Shown here: positions 57,859 through 64,000 of the stretch, in pieces
Position numbering within the stretch: the first letter of the stretch is position 1
Layout: each line of letters begins with the position of its first letter
Assembly: GCF_001039355.2 (NCBI RefSeq)
Contig: NW_019776020.1
Location: forward strand, 22,448-86,447
DNA length: 64,000 nt
Reading direction: 5' to 3'
Source: Lingula anatina
Lineage: Eukaryota > Brachiopoda > Lingulata > Lingulida > Lingulidae
Translations under genes and position numbers: made by a program
Notes under the pieces: generated by a model
The model's input: only the letters and a program-made list of their open reading frames with translations
The model's database searches: none
What the model was told of the DNA's origin: nothing

Positions 57859-58618
57859 GCTAGATTTTTTTAGGGGGGGGATAAAAATGCATCCTACACA
57901 CTCTTTTAAAGATAATTTTAAAAATCTGTACACGATATCAGATGTTATATTCACAAGACCTTTTTCAACACAAACAACACTATCAGTTCTGCTATTATGA
58001 GAATGTGACTGCACATCTCAATCTCTAGTACACTAGTTAGTATGTTAAAAGTATCAAGCATCTCTAGGTTAAAGACTAATTATGCAGGTAAATTGCTATG
58101 TTTACATTTGCTTAACTTAAATTCTCCATGTATCCTTTTCTGCGCTGAACTTAATCAGAGCAAATCAAGTTAAAAGCGGTTATTGTACATTACACAAAGA
58201 GCGTCTGCCACTTATGAATGATAATATGCAGAGGTAGGTCACAGATACTGGTGCGTTTGTTTATTTCCTCACAGTTAATGTAGCTGGGTAAACAAACAAA
58301 GAAACAATCAGTTGATTGTGGTAACATGGGGCATTTTCCATGCACTAAGTTTTCTCCATATTTAGACGAAACCACAGCGCACGCTGCAGCAATGCCATTT
58401 ATATTACATTAACTAATGAATGAGTCACTGCCAACTGCGCCGAGGCAGCTCCTACTACATGTACTAGCACTAGTACACAGGCGAGCCCTCGTACACAAAT
58501 AGATGCGGTGTGTTCGCTGCAATTTCAGCACTGACACGCGAAAAAACTCTTATTTCAATTAATGCCCTTATAAATATCTCGTTGCTTTAAGTCTGTGTTT
58601 AATGAAATGGGTACTTAC

Positions 58619-58770
58619 CACGTGGACTGAAGGTTTTCTGCAGGTGGATACCGTCGCCGATTCATTCACCGGCCATGATGGGTGGCTACCGAACACGCAT
58701 GCCCAGATTGTGGCTTCCGGATGTCATTTCACCTATGTCGCGCGACGCAAGTGGGAGTGGCGTTTTTCAA
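58619..58770 (-). promoter_or_regulatory. MYO1B: Candidate first exon and promoter of the myosin gene
   Basis: Read on the minus strand this is a locally GC- and CpG-richer block that ends CCACGTG at a strong GTAAGT donor (exon edge 58619). It holds an NRF1-like GGGCATGCGTG (58694-58704), an ETS-like CCGGAAG (58714-58720) and a YY1-like CATCATGGCCGG (58669-58680), typical of housekeeping promoters. The only ATG gives a very short frame, so the exon is non-coding. Linking it to the myosin coding exons 20 kb away is inference from strand, position and the open donor. Confidence 0.45.
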
Positions 58771-59349
58771 GTGATATCACTTGAGAGAGTATGTACAGTT
58801 AAACATATTAGACACGATAAAAAGCAGCTCATTAAAAGCATAAACTATCAGTTTATTTGAAAATAGCTCAGATTTTGTGGAGTTTTTAATAATTTTTTTT
58901 TTACATTTTGAAAAATAAATTAAAAAAAAAAAGATAACCCTAGGCCTAAATCAAGGTAAGCCTCTAAGGCAGATTCTTTGAAGTCGAAATTAATGCAGTT
59001 TTGTTACTCATCAACTATTCGGCTTCATTATGAATGTTTAAGATATATTAGAGGACGATCCGAAATAGAAATCCGAAGGCCTAGGATAGATCTGGGGTAC
59101 ATGTGCGGCAACTGACTTTAATGGCAAGAAATGACTTTTAAAAATCAAACGGTCTTCTCGATATTGGCGTAGACAGAAGTTTTGTGAATGGGAAAGTTTT
59201 GAAAGAAAATATCAGAATTGATAACGAAATCCATATTGTGTGTGAGAGAGTGAGATAGAAACAGAAAAGAATGACAAAAAAGGAGGAATGAGAGAGAGAG
59301 AGGTGCTTGTGAGGGGTAAAAATGCAGGTTAATCTTATCATTTGGCATA

Positions 59350-59699
59350 ATAACACTCTGTCTTAACGTGCCACCCAAAAGCGACTTGTATAATATAGGC
59401 AAATAGGCGAATCCTTCTACTGGGAAAGGAGGGGGCGTGTTTAAATGACTCTCATGAGTCTCCAATCGCGTGGCATATATACTTTTAAAGAAAACAAATT
59501 CAGATAAATTGCGGGTGCGTAGATTTCCCCGCTTAAGCCAACAATGAACAAAGATGGCCCAAACTTGCCCAACAGAGGAGTGCCTTCTCTGAAAGTGGCT
59601 GGCAAATTGCGACAGATGTGCCGACAGCATTGAGCGTTTATGACAGACAGAGCAGCAACTGCGTTTGGTGAAATAGGGGCATTCACGTGTACAATGCCC
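59350..59699. other. GC-richer block with overlapping open frames, possible repeat
   Basis: About 350 bp less AT-rich than its surroundings and open on the minus strand in two frames (161 and 90 codons). Neither product resembles a family I know. It abuts the inverted-repeat element at 59700. It may be a fragment of a dispersed repeat; I do not call a gene. Confidence 0.35.
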
Positions 59700-59860
59700 A
59701 TGGGCGTCCGCACAAAATTTTCCAGGGGGGGGGGGGGGGGGTCAAAGTCATTGAAGGGGGAGATAATGATTGGTCCGATACCCGCAATAAAATGCAGTTA
59801 AAAAATTCCGGGGAGGGGGGGGAGTCAAGTGACCCCACTGACCCCCCTGCGGACGCCCAT
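59700..59860. mobile_element. 161-bp element with 13-bp perfect terminal inverted repeats
   Basis: Ends ATGGGCGTCCGCA and TGCGGACGCCCAT are exact complements. The core has a run of about 18 G and a second G-rich run. No target duplication is clear. A small non-autonomous element is the likeliest reading. Confidence 0.7.
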
Positions 59861-60316
59861 GACAGCCATGGCCTTCGGTAAAAATCTGACTTCCTTTAAC
59901 TGACGTCTTGGCTAGTGGACATTTGACATTATGTCATATGAACAAAACTAAATCACAGCAAGGGGAAATTATTTTGAGAGACTGGCTTTTCAAAACACAA
60001 AAGCCATAACAATGACCAATATAAATTTCTCGATTATATGGAGAGTTATTAAAAGTCTAATAGGGGCCTACGCGCAGATAAGAAAAGGAACTGTGCAAAA
60101 TCTGAAAGAAAATCTCTTCGTGTTGAGCAACAAAAATTAACTGAACAAAATGACTCACATAGTACAGACGGTGAAAGAGGCGGCAGAGACAGTGCGTTGA
60201 TCTGGCTATTGTGATCGTCTGAAGAGAAATTCAAACGCATGAGCCAAAGCGATTTCTGCAGATATCTGACATCATAAGGCACAAATAAGAACCGTGAGTT
60301 ACAATGTGATTATTCT

Positions 60317-60322
60317 TTTATT
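60317..60322 (-). terminator. Candidate polyadenylation signal for the membrane-protein gene
   Basis: AATAAA on the minus strand about 740 bases after the stop at 61061. It is one of few canonical hexamers before the next gene, but unsupported by transcript evidence. Confidence 0.25.
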
Positions 60323-61060
60323 ATGCTTGAAAGTCAAAATATGCATGAATGCCTCTTTTAAATTTCCTTTTTCTGAAATTGACGATTGTTTTTTTTTTCT
60401 TTCGTTGATTTAGTTATAAGATTTTAAAATTTTGTCTTCTGAAATTGATCTTAAGAATGATAGAAATCTCTGTCAAAAGCAACTGCAGTTTGTTCTCAAT
60501 CGGGCTGAAGATAACAAATGGCAATTATACATCGTTTATGAGGCTTGATCGTGTAATTCAGTTGTCATTTAAAAAAATGGTGAAATTAGTGTAGGCCTAT
60601 GTCTTAATCTGCAGGCCAAGGGTAATCCATAGGCCTAGGGCTATTGCTATTGCAAGTGCACATTGCGCTATGAACGGAATTGAAGAGGTACGTTGGCATC
60701 TCCAATGTTTTGAGGAAAGAGTTTTCAATTTTTATCAGGAAAAGAATGTAAATTACAACATAACAAGTGAAAGCGTATTCGTGTGCTTGGCATATAAGGC
60801 TGTTATCGTCTGCTTTCTGTCTTCTCTTGGTCAATCCATTGGCCAGCTGCAGCAACAGTAAGGGCTGAAAAAGCTCAAGAAATATAGGTGCGTTTTGTGA
60901 TTAAAACGCGAAAAGGATCAAGATCTTAATGTGAAGATCGCGTTTTCCTTTTGATAACGTTTTTATAAGAATCTGAACCAATTAAGAGGTTAATGTCTCT
61001 ACCTTCTCCCAAAATAACCCACATCTTAGAACTGATGGCGCAACCACGACGTTTTCAATG

Positions 61061-62968
61061 TCAATGTTCATGATCATGATCAATAATCGAAATATTTCTA
61101 AAATTTGAGTGCGAGCAAGGGCAATCATCTGCTGTTGGGCAGGTGATTGAGAATACAAGCACTGGTATAAGACTGACCAGTAGCAGGACAATGACTCCAA
61201 TGATAATAACAATCTTGGTATGTTCTGGTGACACCCGCTGCTTGGAGACAACACCAACGCGCGCCTTAGGCTGCTGCATCAAAAAAGTCAGCATTAAAAT
61301 CATCCCGCAAACGGCACTGAGTGCGATCACCCACTGATCGCATTTTATGTGATCGTAATCCATGTTTTCCTCGTCGTAACGGATCCCTTTCATGTTCCCA
61401 ACGATGTTCCAAAAAATCAGCATCACGGTGCTCAGCGTCACAGTAATAATCCAATATTTGTCAATGGTAACGCCGTGCCAATGGGAAAAATAGCCTCTTG
61501 ATCGACAAGGCGCGGTGTAAAACACGCCCATTGTTACATCCCACCCAAATTCTGCGTTCTCTGGTTGATCGCCTTGAAGCACACGTGACTCTACGTCACG
61601 GCGCAGGTGCGTGTACGACGATTGCAATTTGATCAGAGCCGCAGAAATGGCGTACCATGGCGGCAAGAAAATAATTCCGATCCGTAAAATCTCAATAACG
61701 TTCCGAATCCAATTCAGAAAGTCGTTGTCTTTGCCATTGATGAAGACATTGGAATATATAAGCACAGTTCCCGATCCAAAGTACATTATATGGATAATAA
61801 AGTTATCTATTTCAAGTAAAGAATCGGTTTGTCGCCAAAGAAATTTTTCCTTGATGATTCGAAGTGATTTTACGGGTCCAAATCTTTGCATTTTCTCCCT
61901 AAATCGGTCAAGTAGACGGGCGTGGCATTTGATGTATTGGGCAATGACAAGGCTCGCCGTCCCGTATGCTAAAACGGGTAGAAATAAGATAACGTTTATG
62001 GGGAAAGTAACGCCGTAACATTCCGCAATAGTTCTCGGAATATGTTCATCCTTTGCTACGTTAAAAAAGAAAAGGTCCACTTTAAACTCCTGGTCAGTTG
62101 CACAGTCCAAACTTGTGTCAATGATATCGATGCCAACGAACAAGCAATAGTAGAGAAACAGCTGAAAAACCGGGCGCATCTGAGAACGGCTGGCGATGTT
62201 CCTTCGGACGCTGAACAACTTGAATCGCGAAAAATTCCTCAACCAGCGAAGCGCGTGGTAAAACTGGTTGAATATGACAAACTGTACCAGAAGGTAATAC
62301 AGAAGAAACAGCGTGGTCCCAGAGTTGCAGTATAGCTTCAACTTGTCACCGAGGCGACTGCTTGGTATGAAACCCAGCATACATACGATCAAGATGAAAG
62401 CGTAGGAGAAGCAGTAAAGCATCCCTAGCGTACATAGCACTAGCCAAATGTAGTATCTCCAGCGGCCTGGGTAACTTTTGAATCGGTCTTTTTCTTGCGT
62501 CAGAAGGGTAAAATCGTCCAGAAGTTCTCGGTCGACCATGATGCTGTTTCTCTGGGCTACCTCCTTGAACGGGTTCGGGAGCCCAAACATGGCCACCAGA
62601 GACGCCACATCCGGGACTTCAGGAAGAACATCAGGCTGTTTTTTACTGCGTCTCGTTTTCACGAACTGAAGTCCCACGTCTTGGTTTTGACCGAAGACCA
62701 AACTGCCCAGACTGTCTTCGCTAGCCTGTTTATTTGAAGAACTGTCTCTGGAAATGTCGGGTCTTGAAGAGAAATCATCACGAGAAGAAAAACCGTCGAC
62801 AGAGTAGGAGTCCTTGTGGATCACACTTTGGGCAAGAACGCCGAGTTCATTTTGTTCTAAATCCGTTTCTGTATTTTCCCGCTCTTTGATGGAAGCGTCA
62901 TTTCTGATGTCCATCAAAAACCGCAAATGCCTAGAAGGGCTAGCTGTTTCCTCTTGAATGTCGGCCAT
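61061..62968 (-). CDS. Intronless multi-pass membrane protein, unknown; possibly gustatory-receptor-like
   Basis: A single 635-codon frame, far longer than any chance frame in this AT-rich window. Residues 1-165 are hydrophilic, acidic and Ser-rich with no signal peptide. About nine hydrophobic segments follow at roughly 172-200, 215-237, 267-285, 317-344, 387-410, 423-446, 505-524, 546-564 and 586-608. The tail after 609 contains a Cys/Asp-rich CPTADDCPC and ends HDHEH. A basic intracellular-looking stretch (RLLDRFREKMQRF, 351-363) follows the fourth segment. The start is favoured by AGAAATGGCC context and by a CATCAG acceptor two bases before the ATG, implying a spliced leader exon. I do not recognise the family. 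Size, a long cytoplasmic N terminus and the segment spacing recall invertebrate gustatory-receptor-like proteins, but the TYhhhhhQF motif of insect receptors is absent. A transporter or channel is also possible. The 3' end faces the start of the myosin gene on the same strand. Confidence 0.85.
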   Translation of the reverse strand: MADIQEETASPSRHLRFLMDIRNDASIKERENTETDLEQNELGVLAQSVIHKDSYSVDGFSSRDDFSSRPDISRDSSSNKQASEDSLGSLVFGQNQDVGLQFVKTRRSKKQPDVLPEVPDVASLVAMFGLPNPFKEVAQRNSIMVDRELLDDFTLLTQEKDRFKSYPGRWRYYIWLVLCTLGMLYCFSYAFILIVCMLGFIPSSRLGDKLKLYCNSGTTLFLLYYLLVQFVIFNQFYHALRWLRNFSRFKLFSVRRNIASRSQMRPVFQLFLYYCLFVGIDIIDTSLDCATDQEFKVDLFFFNVAKDEHIPRTIAECYGVTFPINVILFLPVLAYGTASLVIAQYIKCHARLLDRFREKMQRFGPVKSLRIIKEKFLWRQTDSLLEIDNFIIHIMYFGSGTVLIYSNVFINGKDNDFLNWIRNVIEILRIGIIFLPPWYAISAALIKLQSSYTHLRRDVESRVLQGDQPENAEFGWDVTMGVFYTAPCRSRGYFSHWHGVTIDKYWIITVTLSTVMLIFWNIVGNMKGIRYDEENMDYDHIKCDQWVIALSAVCGMILMLTFLMQQPKARVGVVSKQRVSPEHTKIVIIIGVIVLLLVSLIPVLVFSITCPTADDCPCSHSNFRNISIIDHDHEH

Positions 62969-64000
62969 TTCTGATGAAAGATATTTGGTTTGAAAGGTAA
63001 TTAATTAATCAATAAAATACCGTACATGTACTTCACTATAAGAATGAATGTGGGATAGTGCCCGTCCAGTTAAGCAAAATAAAACATCATCTAATATGTA
63101 CAGTAATAGTATGTAAAATATACCCATGGACTAAGCGTTAAGAAGAGACTATAACTATTCAATTTTTATTCGTTAACGCTTACTCTGAGTGCATTCTATG
63201 CAGGAGCACCCGTAGACTTTTGAAAATTATAACCACAGTTACAAAGATACACAAAATTTACCCCAAAAGGCAATATTCTGCTTCTGATATTTTAACTTTT
63301 AGTTACGCTGTTGTGTCCTGCGATTGCGACCCAGTTTCAGTTTTGTTCTCCACAAATAATTTTACATAAAATGGTGAGAGAAAAACATTTTCTTTTCGGG
63401 GAAAAAGTTGTACGCCAAGTGCATCCATGCGTACAGTACGCCCGCGGGCGCCCTCACTATTCACGAGATACACGCACAAGTACTGTAATTAATTCAAAAA
63501 GGGTGTATAGCTGAAAAACTCACCACTGTTTTCTGGAGAGAGACATCCTCTGCGTCTGTTGCCAAACAATAGGCTTACATGATGTTAAAACGCCCTATCA
63601 ACTTATCTGATACCAGAACTTTATCTCCCGTAGTGCTATACCAGTGCATTGCACCAACAAAAGAGGAAATCAAATCAGAACCAAGTTAAACCGGTAATCT
63701 ATGGCCGATGATGGCACATACATGTACAGTAGGAACGTGCCAGGATGGTTCTGGCTGTTTGGGAGTTTCAAAGAATCGCTTTGTTTTGCCGGATAAAGTC
63801 CTCTCTTAATCAAAAGTTCGTTCTAGGTTCGATCATGGAAATATATCGTTGACGTCTACGGTGTACTGGTATTATCATAGTTCCATACACTGACTATGCG
63901 GCGTAAGTGAAAAGAAATCACTTAGTTTTATCCTGTGAAAATTAAATGTTTTTAACAAAAATATAGAAGCTATAATAAAGATATTTATGCAACAACAAAC
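62969..64000 (-). other. Upstream region of the membrane-protein gene
   Basis: No coding region seen. A plausible leader exon ends at 63524 on the minus strand, where ACAGTG is followed by GTGAGT; its acceptor partner would be the CATCAG just before the ATG at 62968. Its 5' limit is unknown. The right end is AT-rich sequence without features. Confidence 0.4.

Larger units (their letters stand above)
38337..58618 (-). other. MYO1B: Long leader intron region of the myosin gene
   Basis: About 20 kb with no coding exon that I can support apart from the candidate leader exon at 44984-45029. It is rich in small non-autonomous transposons, listed separately at 38.5, 39.8, 40.6, 42.6, 43.8, 44.1, 51.5, 54.1, 55.4 and 56.2 kb, and in microsatellites. 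The open frames within it are in AT-rich or repeat sequence and show no family resemblance. If the exon at 58619 does not belong to the myosin gene, this is partly intergenic DNA. Confidence 0.55.

Noticed and set aside
61611-62737. Plus-strand frames of 63-135 codons opposite the membrane-protein gene
   Set aside because: Antisense shadows of the 635-codon frame, with no independent support.

Overview
This window is nuclear DNA from an invertebrate animal. It is AT-rich, its genes are split into many short exons with GT/AG introns of about 0.2 to 20 kb, and it carries abundant simple repeats and small foldback transposons. A single ketohexokinase exon 3, where vertebrates have a mutually exclusive pair, argues against a vertebrate. 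A marine invertebrate such as a mollusc or a non-vertebrate deuterostome fits the general texture, but I cannot fix the phylum from the sequence.

There are three protein-coding loci. (1) On the plus strand, positions 272-3466 hold the last six coding exons of ketohexokinase (fructokinase, KHK); its first exon lies left of the window. (2) On the minus strand, a complete class I unconventional myosin of the Myo1a/Myo1b type runs from a start codon at 38263 to a stop at 10478. I could join 29 coding exons with consistent reading phase into a 1078-residue protein: motor domain, four IQ motifs and a TH1 lipid-binding tail. One or two non-coding leader exons lie upstream (44984-45029 and one ending at 58619), which would give a transcription unit of about 48 kb with a first intron region of about 20 kb. 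KHK and the myosin gene converge tail to tail. (3) On the minus strand, an intronless 635-codon reading frame (61061-62968) encodes a polytopic membrane protein with about nine hydrophobic segments. I do not recognise it firmly; a gustatory-receptor-like protein is one possibility.

The rest is intron and intergenic DNA. The 20-kb leader intron of the myosin gene is a nest of short non-autonomous transposons. It contains at least one family of TA-flanked foldback elements in several copies, a pair of oppositely oriented 165-169 bp elements with CAGGGGC ends (one inserted inside a member of the first family), a pair of adjacent foldbacks near 44 kb, and a 158-bp almost perfect palindrome flanked by a 9-bp direct duplication. 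Microsatellites are frequent, and a single N at 21491 sits between two copies of the same flank, which looks like an imperfect gap closure.

The three genes have no evident functional link: one is in cytosolic fructose metabolism, one is an actin-based membrane motor, one is a membrane protein of unknown role. I found no tRNA or rRNA gene, no CRISPR array and no operon-like system. The most open question is the identity of the intronless membrane protein.
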